Source: Trypanosoma brucei gambiense DAL972
Taxonomy: Eukaryota; Euglenozoa; Kinetoplastea; Trypanosomatida; Trypanosomatidae
Reading direction: 5' to 3'
Length of the DNA stretch: 64,000 nt
NCBI RefSeq assembly: GCF_000210295.1
Contig: NC_026744.1
Coordinates: forward strand, 4,230,617 to 4,294,616
The position numbers and the translations under genes are program-made. Shown here in pieces: positions 9,792 to 19,036 of this stretch. The stretch's first letter is position 1, and the number at the start of each line of letters is the position of its first letter. Under the pieces are notes generated by a model that had not been told where the DNA came from, searched no databases, and saw nothing but the letters and a program-made list of their open reading frames with translations.

Positions 9792-10361
9792 TTAGTCATT
9801 ACCCTGATCCGCCGCAAACATCCCTTGTTCATTCAACATCCCATAGCTTGCAAGTACCTTAATTACAGTCTCGGAGGCAAAATCGTCAGTTCCACCAAAC
9901 TCATCAAACCCAATAATACTGTGGAAAGTGTTCTTGTTCTCTACTAGCATAAGCGTCGGCAGCATCAGAACATTAAATCTTTCCGCAAGAGAAGGTATTC
10001 TCTCCACATCAACATAGCAGAATCGCGTTTCGAAATGTTGAGGTGCGATTATCTGAAGGTGGCGCTCCAATATGGAGCACCTTGATGTGCTTCTTCTCAT
10101 AAAGTGAACGACAACCCGCTCAGATTCCTGCACAAACTGAAAGAATTCTTTCGGATCGGACACTTCATGAAGTCTTCCATGTCCCTTCCTTATCCATGCC
10201 TCCCTGCGTGCTTCCATCTCCTTCAGTGCCTTAAGCCTCTTTCGACGTATGTCCAGCAGCTCCTCGTCATCCATATTGTCAACACGCTCCATCTCATCGT
10301 CCACAGCACGCTCTATTGTCTCTGCGATCCGCAGAAGCGCCTGTTCTGCTGGATTCGTCAT
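9792..10361 (-). CDS. TXNDC9 / phosducin-like protein 3 homologue
   Basis: Proteins of this family (TXNDC9, PhLP3) bind the CCT chaperonin and modulate tubulin and actin folding. The protein has 189 residues from an ATG. Residues 1-60 are a charged helix (about 20-55). The thioredoxin-like fold follows from about residue 65: VVVHFMRRSTSRCSILERHL is the altered active-site region, with one cysteine (Cys95) in place of a CxxC pair. Later come the strand LPTLMLVENK and the family signature IIGFDEFGGTDDF. Loss of the second cysteine is normal for TXNDC9, so this is not a redox enzyme. The neighbour downstream is TBCA, another tubulin-folding factor. Confidence 0.88.
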   Translation of the reverse strand: MTNPAEQALLRIAETIERAVDDEMERVDNMDDEELLDIRRKRLKALKEMEARREAWIRKGHGRLHEVSDPKEFFQFVQESERVVVHFMRRSTSRCSILERHLQIIAPQHFETRFCYVDVERIPSLAERFNVLMLPTLMLVENKNTFHSIIGFDEFGGTDDFASETVIKVLASYGMLNEQGMFAADQGND

Positions 10362-10624
10362 TCCTTGTAAAGTAACCTTTAAAAACTGAACAAGAGGGAG
10401 AAAAAAATTTTTTTTACCAAACGCAAAAATGCCTCATCCAAAAGGCATACATATATCAACAAAGGAGTCAGTTGGCCTTCTGCACTCGCAACCTCAGTGC
10501 TCAATCCCCAACAAAGCTGAGTCTTGCGCGACACATCTATCCTCCTACCGCTTGGAAGGGCGGCCTACATCGACATCCACACCGGGTTACTTTCTCCGGG
10601 CTGCAGTTTAAACGCTCAACAATC

Positions 10625-11227
10625 CTACAAATGGGTATTGTAACTAGGATCTGTCGTTGCACACGAGGCTATAATATCAGCGTCCGTTTTCTCTCTAACA
10701 TTGCGAAGAAACGAATACGACGGGCAGCCCGTCGAATTGACAGGTGAAAAGAAACATACACGCATCTGCTTGACCACCAGTAACGTGCGGCGGAACGACA
10801 CACCACCGCTGACTGAATCGGTTATATCGCTGACAATACTTTGAATGATGTATTTGAAGGAGTGAACATACGCATCCCTTAACTGAAGCACAACGTCAGT
10901 TACCCATGGGACGAAATACGATCCATCCCTTGAGCGCGCATATAGTCGGATTTGCCACCTTATAGCGCTACAGAGCATTGCTCGGTCAGCAGCGGCTAAT
11001 ATTGCAAACGCACCATCCGTGTCATTTTTAAGATTATATACAATGGAAGAATAAAGCATTCTGGTCTCGGTATGATTGAGATTTCTCCCCGAGCCATATA
11101 AACCGCTCAATCCTTCCTGTGAGTAGTTCTCAGGAAGAACCAAAGATAAAGGTTCAGGCGTCAAAAGTTTCTCCCAACCTAAACCGAAAAGAATTACAAC
11201 AATACACATGCGATACAGGCGCCGCAT
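10625..11227 (-). CDS. Hypothetical protein with N-terminal hydrophobic segment
   Basis: I do not recognise this protein. The first ATG, at 11227, gives 200 residues; the longer frame starts at a non-ATG codon. Residues 1-17 (MRRLYRMCIVVILFGLG) are a basic plus hydrophobic segment that could be a signal peptide or a membrane anchor. The remainder is soluble-looking, with possible N-glycosylation sites (NYS, NHT, NDT, NST) consistent with a secretory-pathway protein. It is the last gene before the inverted-repeat island, with its 5' side facing the island. No paralogue is visible in the window. The coding call rests on length and sensible composition only. Confidence 0.65.
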   Translation of the reverse strand: MRRLYRMCIVVILFGLGWEKLLTPEPLSLVLPENYSQEGLSGLYGSGRNLNHTETRMLYSSIVYNLKNDTDGAFAILAAADRAMLCSAIRWQIRLYARSRDGSYFVPWVTDVVLQLRDAYVHSFKYIIQSIVSDITDSVSGGVSFRRTLLVVKQMRVCFFSPVNSTGCPSYSFLRNVREKTDADIIASCATTDPSYNTHL

Positions 11228-12058
11228 CGTAAATTGCTTAAATAACGAAAAGATAGTAGAAAAAACAATAGTACAAGCGACAAGACAAAAATAAAACAAA
11301 CCAAGCCACTTTTGGATGTCAAAATACCCCACCACCCACTGTTACCAACTCCCAACGAACGCGGCCACCTTCAAACACCACATACGGCACAAGCCTCATC
11401 ACTTACGAGACAACAACAAACGATAAAAGACGTCCATCAACAGTGACGCATCAAACAATTATTATAAGCCGTCACTGCAACAAAAACATAGAGACGAAAA
11501 ATCCGGTAATTCCCACTTCCGAGAAGCATCCATGGTGGAGAGACAACCGTTGATATAATAAAAACAAGACCAATGCCAAAAAGGCAGTGACAAAAACTAC
11601 AACTCACAACAGCATGCGCGGCCTCACCACCATCACCTTTCGCACAAAGAGTGAAAAGATAAAGGAGCATAGGACCACAATGCTACAAACAACACACAAC
11701 CTAAAAAAACGACAAGCAGTATACAACAAACATTCCAAATCGCCAATCATTACACAATCACCTAAATGAAAACAATAAAACAAACAGTAAAAAGGGAGTA
11801 AACCACTACACGAAGAGACCAGTAACCCCTCCAACTGCAGCAACATACGCAGCCAACGGAAAAAATGAGCAAAAAAAAAAACATCGACACAAACGAACAT
11901 TCAAATATATCACACCAACAAAAACAAAAGATATGCGAAAAGCGCCAGCAAAAGCCAACTACAAATACACCCTGACACGGAAAACCACAAAAAATTAATG
12001 AAAAAGTAGATACGATACGAAACAGACTCTACAACAATGCATCTCATCCCTATACAAA
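11228..12058. other. Non-coding DNA left of the inverted repeat
   Basis: About 830 bp of A-rich (plus strand) DNA with only short frames. It probably contains the 5' region of the 200-residue gene; pyrimidine-rich on the minus strand, so several splice acceptors are possible. Nothing else is seen. Confidence 0.6.
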
Positions 12059-13947
12059 AGATAAGCGACACATGCTTTCTTTTTTTGGGGGGGGCCTCGA
12101 AATGCACATAAACATTTCCTCCTCTATGAGGACTAAATGATGAGTCCCTCCCCCCCCTCCAATCAAATGAAAAAGGAAGTAGTGCATACACAAAGTGATG
12201 AATCGTAGATACAAAGGAAAAAAGCAAACAAATCACTGTGGACAGATGTATTTGTAAGGCCAGAAACATCCTCCAGTGCAAATATTGTTTCCTTCGGTAC
12301 GCTGAGTAAAAGAGTAGATGGGTAGCGAAATGCCAGAAGATTATCATACAACTATTGTTCAGGGAGGGTGTGTCACTGTAGATGGTACCGTGAAAGTTAC
12401 CGGAAAGAAATAAAGGACGGATCCGTGTGTAAGACAAAAGTAGCCATATTTTACAAACTACATGTCATTCTTTGTAGCCCTTTAAAACAAGCTCCACTCG
12501 AATTCAAGGTGGGAACCGCCTGCCACACATGGAAGTTGACTGACTATGACACTAGTCGGCAGAGGCATACGCATTCGTATTAATTCATTCCGCTTTTCCC
12601 CACTGCGCGGCGGACCGGAATGAGAACGAGGGCGGCATCATTGGTGCTGGAGAGTGGGAAAAGACTGCCCCATAATATTCCCGGCTCGAATCGTGAACAT
12701 TACTATGAAGGTTACCGTGAGGCAAAATCGCAGCATCCCGAGAAGGTACAACTCACCACGGTGGTGGAGGGAATCGTCCCTGTGCGGTTTTTATGCCATC
12801 ATTTCCAGTAACTTTAGCCGCTTTCACGGAGAAACACACCGGAGGGTGGAGCCGAGAATGCGGATGATACAGCCCGTTAGAATCAACAGCGGAAGTCGGT
12901 AAAGGGTGGACCAAACCTACTAACACCTCCTGAAGGATTCACGACACTTCCACCTCACTAATCAAAGGAAGAGAGGATTCGTGATCCAGCGGTACGTTGC
13001 GAGTGCAATTTGCTTCACTCTCGATTCGACTCGAAAGTAAAGCATACGGCGGGGAAAACATTGGCAGGCTGAAAAAAAAACGGGTAGGTGGGAAATAAAA
13101 TATGGCTCCGAAGCCACTTGTGCACACAGACGCCCTTATTGCTACGGCGCCCTCATGATCATTCTTACACATTTGTATAGTTTTGAGGGAGTCCGTAAAC
13201 ACAGAAAAGGGAACGATGATTCCGGACGTCGCGGATAGCAGGAAGTAAAAGGGAAAGAAGCAATGGGGCCACATCAGCAAATACGTGCTAAGGCACTCAT
13301 AGCAACCGAAACCAAACCGGTTACAAACTTGCTTTAGGTGCCAAGTTGTATCCAAGCGTGTTGATAATTGAAAGGGATTTGCGCAGCAAAATGGAATAGG
13401 AGAAGGGACTCTCACTGAGCAAACAATGATGCCAATAGTAAGAGCATGAGCGCAAATAAGCAACGGGTTCGGAGAGTCGTGCAATACATGGCAACGCTGG
13501 TTCGTGTAACGCCTCTCATTTCTTCTACAACAGGGAGTGAGCAGAGATGGAATGAATCCAAGGAGGGGGAGCGCCATCGTGAAAGTGCGTTACTGAAAGT
13601 TGTTCACGAGAGCTTTGCTAAATTTAACCAACCGGCTGGCCGATAGAGAGGGCGTCACTTCCCACAACATCGCTTGTGTGGGTTCCGTACGGCACCTGAA
13701 GATGGAGAGATACGGGATACTTCTTCCGATATAACTGAAACATCATGTGATTGCCGCATGCCATTTACTCCGGAGCAGAAGGTAAAGGGATGTGGGGTGG
13801 CACCATGGCCCAAGGTAGTGTTGGCCGAAAGCGTCTTAAGTGTAGCCAAGTATTTCTGAGGCAGGTGGGCCCCACCTGGCGTATTTGCAAACAGGAGAAT
13901 ATATATATATGGCGGAGTGGCGCCCCCCCCCAAAAAAAAAAAAAAAA
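12059..13947 (+). repeat. Left arm of the 1.89-kb inverted repeat
   Basis: This stretch is the reverse complement of 22951-24838. By eye I find about ten substitutions and a few small indels over 1.89 kb, so identity exceeds 99%. The outer limit is the sequence AGATAAGCGACACATGC at 12059. The inner limit is a C9 then A16 tract ending at 13947. Near the outer end there is a T7-G8 tract (12080-12094), so each arm has a poly-T/poly-G block close to both ends when each end is read inward. Near the inner end is CAGGTGGG-C-CCCACCTG (13862-13878), a small palindrome. The arm holds an ATG-started 212-codon frame (12939-13577, minus). Confidence 0.95.
12939..13577 (-). CDS. Hypothetical 212-residue ORF in the left repeat arm
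   Basis: An ATG-started frame of 212 codons, cysteine- and proline-rich, with hydrophobic stretches (LICAHALTIGIIVC, FPFYFLLSATSGIIVPFSVF) that could be membrane segments. The right arm carries the same frame intact (23319-23957, plus). The copies differ by at least one residue (Val or Ala before PLDHESS). An antisense frame of similar openness also exists in both arms, so an open frame alone is weak evidence. I see no known domain. In this arm it is sense to the polycistronic unit, in the right arm antisense. Confidence 0.3.
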   Translation of the reverse strand: MALPLLGFIPSLLTPCCRRNERRYTNQRCHVLHDSPNPLLICAHALTIGIIVCSVRVPSPIPFCCANPFQLSTRLDTTWHLKQVCNRFGFGCYECLSTYLLMWPHCFFPFYFLLSATSGIIVPFSVFTDSLKTIQMCKNDHEGAVAIRASVCTSGFGAIFYFPPTRFFFSLPMFSPPYALLSSRIESEANCTRNVPLDHESSLPLISEVEVS

Positions 13948-14303
13948 CATTCAGCGATGAAGTGTACAGCACTTATTCCACCAAATACTTTTACGGCTTC
14001 ATCACTTGGGCCTTCCCGGCCTCTATAACTCCGGAAATGGGAGAGCATCGAAACTTTGCCGAGCTGGTGCTCTCCTCGGGAAGGGGGTATTTCTCGCTGG
14101 CCCTTCTTTTGGCCCATATACGTACGCGTGTATCCGCCAAGGCTCCGAACCCCTACCTTATAATACAACACGTCAATCTTTTCTTCCCAACGCCCGATGC
14201 GAGCACCGAAGAACACGCTGACCAGACCGAACAGTGGGAAATACGTAAAAGGCTGCCGCCAACTCGGACCCACAAGCAACAGATATACGCCCGCTGCCGA
14301 CAT
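13836..14303 (-). pseudogene. Possible gene fragment broken at the repeat boundary
   Basis: From an ATG at 14303 a frame runs leftward with a plausible N-terminal hydrophobic segment (YFPLFGLVSVFFGARIG), a basic middle and about 119 residues of coding-like sequence. It then enters the A16/C9 tract at 13947 and continues into the repeat arm as poly-Phe and Gly followed by a tail that comes from the arm sequence. A natural protein is unlikely to end this way. It looks as if a small gene was cut when the arm was inserted or copied here. I do not recognise the product. Confidence 0.35.
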
Positions 14304-15819
14304 CCATCCATCCCTTGGTTTAACCGGCTTTTTCGTTACATGGGAAGAAGAGCGGAGGGAATAATTCGCCTAGTGCCACCCCACTGCAGCTCCGTAAGCT
14401 ATCGAACTTGCGATGAGCACAGAAAGCAGAGACCCCCACAATTATCGGCGTCTCATACCTCCGACTACCTGGGTGTTCGCCCGTTTATTTCTTAGTTTAA
14501 CTCACCGTCAACGCTACTAAATGATTGGCAGAAGGATATAGAGAGTCTTAGAAGAAGGTGGGAAATAGCCACCAATCCCACCACCAAAAACAGCACCCGT
14601 ATACACACTTATGGGCACATGCGGATCGGTTAAAATGTTTTGCAGGCAAGATTTGGATCACACATGCTGAAATACTAACCCCAGGTGATTAGTTAACCTT
14701 ACCTCTCTTCCACTGACCTTTGCGTCCCAACACTTCTTCGCCTCATCATACCATAGATCGCGTTAGTAGAAACGCATCTCCGGCGCCTCGGAATATCGTA
14801 GGATCCTCGTTTGGCGGCACATATCCAAGATGATCCCCAGCACTTCAGCGCGTTCGCATTTACTAATGATGGGACGCGCACCATCGCGACTTAATTACAA
14901 ACTTAAGCGGCTGCAGCTGCAGAACTGTTGTTGTGCCTCGGAAGTTGAAGGATGTTGTCGCCGTAAGGGCTCGCTTACCCTTCATGGTGGTTTATACGAC
15001 CTGCAATGCCCAAACCTCGAGGCGCATCGCCGCAATTTGTGCGCCAAAATTTTTAACATTTAAACCGCACTAGTGGAGTATCATGCGTTACAACTCGCGT
15101 GGAAGGACACCAACAGCCATGTGATTCACGCATAACCTGGAGCACCTGCAAGTGAATGGTTTACAAACGAGAAGACCCAATCTCAGCGTGTCCACGCGTG
15201 CTTCTAGGGTTTTGTAACTACCGGTCGTCGTTGGAGCCCTGTTCAAAAATAGCCTGCGAAAACTAAGGAGCTCACTAATGACGCTCCTTACACTTGCGGT
15301 TGTTTACCCCCACCCAACGACAGCTCCAAGAGCACCACCGCACCACCCAAGGTTCTGACGACCACAGCACTGCCACACTCCACAACCAACAGGGGTTCCA
15401 ATTTTGCGATCGTCATTTTCATTTACATTGCCGAGTGTAGCAAAACATCCATCCGCGGCATTGTCTTTAGTTTAAACCCAACATCAATTCTGTGACGAGT
15501 GAAGATTACCCATGGCATCTTCCGATACCTCCCCACAAATTTAACGCCGATTCTTCAAGCTCTCTCGAGGGACTTAATAACTGCATATCCTCAACAGCAA
15601 ACCCAAGAGAAGAGTTAAACTTCAACGCCCTTGTTTAGTTCCATATTCCCTGCGTCCACTACCCGTACCTCCAATGACCACCCTTATCCAAATAGTGAGA
15701 GTTTTCAACTTCCCCGAACCCTTTCTTCGGTACCCAGACAAACGCTAGTGAAACTCCGCGAAGTGGCGCAGCGCCGCAAAAATTCTCACAACAGAAGACA
15801 TTCAACCACAGCCAACTCA
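13948..15819. other. Left part of the loop between repeat arms
   Basis: 1.9 kb between the left arm and the leucine-rich-repeat gene. Apart from the possible gene fragment ending at 14303 no convincing gene is visible. It would include the 3' flank of the LRR gene. Open frames on the plus strand (13917-14495) overlap the fragment and have no domain. Confidence 0.5.
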
Positions 15820-16488
15820 TTAAGCTATTTTTTCACCAAGTTGCTTGGGCCCCATCTCCTTCAAAGGCAACTCCACCTCTTTTACGTTCACCCCTCTTCC
15901 TCTAACTTCACAAAGAATCGCATCATCAACACAATTCTCAGACATATGGATTGTATCCAATGACGGAAGAGTTTTAAAAAAATCTGTATCCACACTAGTA
16001 TTATAACACTCTGTGACGTCCAACGCCCTCAGTTGACTCATTCCCCTAAGTGCAGACGTATCACCTAAATGACCACAATAACGAAGCTTCACAGCCATAA
16101 GTGAAGTAATGCCACCAAAAAAGCTCACATCTTGAACGCCCAAACAAGAAACATTAACTAACTTCAACTTCATGCAACCTTTCAGAACATCAAAAACACG
16201 AATACTATTGCAATAGGAAATATCAAGTGCTATCAAATTCCTGAAATCCCTCAGGACACTGGTATCAGTAATACCTTGGCAACTTATCAACTGTAATTGT
16301 TGTAGTGTAGTAATTTCATGTATCCGCCTAATATTTGTTAGCGTCGTACAGTTGTTGAGAATTAGTGTCTGCCACCCGCTGCTTTGTGATTTTCTGAGGT
16401 ATTGTTCTATTGTCGCATTTGCTTCTACTCCAAAACTTTCCACTATTCCGACAACTTGCTGATATGTAGGGGGTTGCTGCTGAGTCAT
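15820..16488 (-). CDS. Leucine-rich-repeat protein, short, LRRP-like
   Basis: An ATG-started protein of 222 residues. From about residue 38 it shows six consecutive repeats of about 22-24 residues of the cysteine-containing LRR type, for example LQQLQLISCQGITDTSVL, LIALDISYCNSI, LMAVKLRYCGHLGDTSAL and LRALDVTECYNTS. This is the style of the trypanosome LRRP1/ESAG8-related families. Those proteins are usually several hundred residues long, so this is either a short member or a truncated copy. No RING domain, signal peptide or membrane segment is seen. It lies in the loop between the inverted repeats, next to the 3' end of the ingi element. Such proteins are thought to mediate protein-protein contacts; a specific role is not known. 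Confidence 0.75.
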   Translation of the reverse strand: MTQQQPPTYQQVVGIVESFGVEANATIEQYLRKSQSSGWQTLILNNCTTLTNIRRIHEITTLQQLQLISCQGITDTSVLRDFRNLIALDISYCNSIRVFDVLKGCMKLKLVNVSCLGVQDVSFFGGITSLMAVKLRYCGHLGDTSALRGMSQLRALDVTECYNTSVDTDFFKTLPSLDTIHMSENCVDDAILCEVRGRGVNVKEVELPLKEMGPKQLGEKIA

Positions 16489-17332
16489 ATCTTAATTTTC
16501 TTTCTTGTCGTATCTTAGTTTATTGCATGTCTTTCTGCATGTATTGACACCACAAATATAGCATTGAAAAGGAAGTTGTAACATGTGCATATTGTAACAA
16601 TATATATGGTGCAGAAGTATGTGAAGTGTACCGCTGTGTTCATTGCATCTCGTCAGGGGGGGGGGCACTTGTATGTTTTATAGAAAATTTAAGTATATTC
16701 AGCTGTATCGTTATGTTTCCTTACATCGTGAATAGCAGGCAAGCAGCACACAAGGAACACGTTTTTTTAAAGATTATGCGGTGCCTGTTTCAGTTCAATT
16801 GATTTTTTTTTGACAAAATAACCGCAAAGGGTAAACGCCAAATTGCCGCAGATGACAACGGCCAGCAGTGACTGACAGAAGGCCACTGCCCACCGGAAAG
16901 GAAAAAATCATAGAGCTTTTTTTCTCCGTCAGTACTGGCCTGGATCACGATATTCTCCTCTAAGCATAAAAGCACATATCTGCTATAAACCACCACAAAA
17001 ACATAAAAAAATATATTGCCTCCAACAATGTAGGAAAATGTGGAAGAACCCTCCTGCTGATCAAACGTCGATAACAACTGTCACTGCTACTTGATATTAA
17101 CCCCCACCCTTTTATATTGCTTAGCACACATGTACGGACAAACATTTTTTGCTCCGTCATCTCAAAAAAAAAAAAAAATCGCACACACACACTTTTCCTT
17201 CCACCTTTTAATCCCTATATGCACGAACGTATCGAATTATTAAAAATAAATAAAATCAAACGCTCCCCCATCACCACTTACCCTACCTTAAGCATCTGTT
17301 GCACCCATGGCCCGACGTCCCTGTATTTCCGC
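16489..17332. other. Loop DNA between the LRR gene and ingi
   Basis: About 840 bp with no gene. A G10 tract lies at 16656-16665 (C10 on the RNA strand, a possible pyrimidine tract for the LRR gene). The rest is AT-rich. Confidence 0.6.
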
Positions 17333-17343
17333 AGTAGAGATAA
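17333..17343. repeat. Ingi target-site duplication, 3' copy
   Basis: AGTAGAGATAA on the plus strand, directly after the poly(A) end of the element. It matches 22599-22609 exactly. Confidence 0.9.
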
Positions 17344-18889
17344 TTTTTTTTTTTTTTTAGAATTTTCTTCGTGCCTTCGTGGGAGTTTCCCCCCACTGGC
17401 GCGGCCATCAGCCATCACCGTAGAGCCCTGAAATGCTATCGGTCTGGCGACTGTGGCAGAGTCTCCCTTTTTTATTCATCCTAACACACCCTCTATAATT
17501 TTTGTTGTAGCTCCGCATTTGAACGGAATACAGCAGATGGGGCGAGAAGCCTCCCACCCCGGACTCTCCAAAAGATGTCAATTAGCAATCCTTTTGTTTT
17601 GATTTTTGTTATTTGTTTATTATTCTCTTCCCCTCTTTCTGTTTCTGTTGCTTGTTGACTGCATACCCCCCCCCTGTCTCTGAGTGTGTCTGGACTATTC
17701 CTGCGTCCGGTGCTTTTCCTGCTAGCTCCACACTCGGCAATAAGGGGGGAAGTTGCAGAAGTGAGAGTGGGTTGTATGACTGTTACATTAGGTGAGGACT
17801 TCACCTGCGGCCGGCTCCGTTCAACCGCAATGAGAAATTGTGCCAGCCTTTTGGAGAAGCATACATCCTGCACACACACACATACACCTTCTACCGCAAA
17901 CCTGACACGTAACTCCTTCAAACCGGGACAGCTCATCAAGTGCAGCGACGTTTCTTCGCAGTCGCCGCGTTGGTTGGTAACGGCGCGCTCTACCTTCATA
18001 CCGTGCATCTTCTTTTGATGTAGGGTGAGGCCAGTTTTTCTAGCACACTGCCTTCCGCATGTCGGGCACACCAACATGGATGTGTTTGTATGCGGGGAAT
18101 CAGTAGCACACAATTTTGTGCTTTTGCTGCATTTAAGCTCGACTCCCTCACCTTTATGGAAAGCCTTACAATGTCGGATGAGGGAGGCCCTGCAACTGAG
18201 CACTTTTTGGCACACACCACACTGCACCTCGCCTTTCCCCGGGGCGTCAACGTTTCCCTCACGGGCACGCTTTCGAGGAAATTGCACCACCACAACGGTA
18301 CCGTCCTCAGTCACTATGCTCTTATGTTTGAATTTCTTGTGTAGTGACAGGGAAGAGCATGTACCGAAGCTCGCCTCGCACAGGTCACATTGAAACGGCA
18401 GCTTCCGTGTATCCTGAGAGGCTGGTGCTGCTGGGACGCTACCATCTCCTTGCAATGAGTCCTCGTTCTCTCTCCACCTTTTCACGCGGCAAATACCGCT
18501 GCCTATGCCATGTATTGTTCTAAGGTGGTGTAATAGTCGGCCTGGCACTGCGAATTTGGAGACACAGATGATACAATGAAGCACCTGTGGTCTCATCGGG
18601 ACTCGTGTGCTTCGACGGTAAAGGAACAATCGCCACCACTGGAGGGGCTCCGGGGGGATATCCACTGCAGGTGTTGCATCGCCGTATTTGATCCTCCGGA
18701 GGGCATCAGCTCGCACAAAGCCCTGTTTGCTTACCATGTGCGTTACAGCACTCGAGCGGCATTGGTATGTGGCATCACATTCAGTACATTTGGTCGGTTC
18801 GGAGGTTCTCTGAAGAGTGCGTGTCGCAGCAGGTGGGGCCGTTTGTATTGTTGGCCCTATCGCTGCATGTTGCGGGTTACACCATCTGC

Positions 18890-19036
18890 NNNNNNNNNNN
18901 NNNNNNNNNNNNNNNNNNNNNNNNNNNNNNNNNNNNNNNNNNNNNNNNNNNNNNNNNNNNNNNNNNNNNNNNNNNNNNNNNNNNNNNNNNNNNNNNNNNN
19001 NNNNNNNNNNNNNNNNNNNNNNNNNNNNNNNNNNNN
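18890..19036. other. Assembly gap of 147 N inside ingi
   Basis: A run of N lies between the RNase H and the first C2H2 finger. The reading frame before and after the gap differs although 147 is a multiple of three, so the true length is not exactly 147 or another indel is hidden in it. The total element length close to the usual ingi size suggests that the gap size is nearly right. Confidence 0.95.

Noticed and set aside
12059..13947. DNA transposon with terminal inverted repeats
   Set aside because: The terminal similarity is only homopolymer tracts, no transposase is present, and no target duplication is seen. Kept as an observation, not as a transposon call.
13917..14495. 192-codon plus-strand frame starting in the C/A tract
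   Set aside because: Its start is homopolymer-derived Pro/Lys and it runs opposite to transcription.
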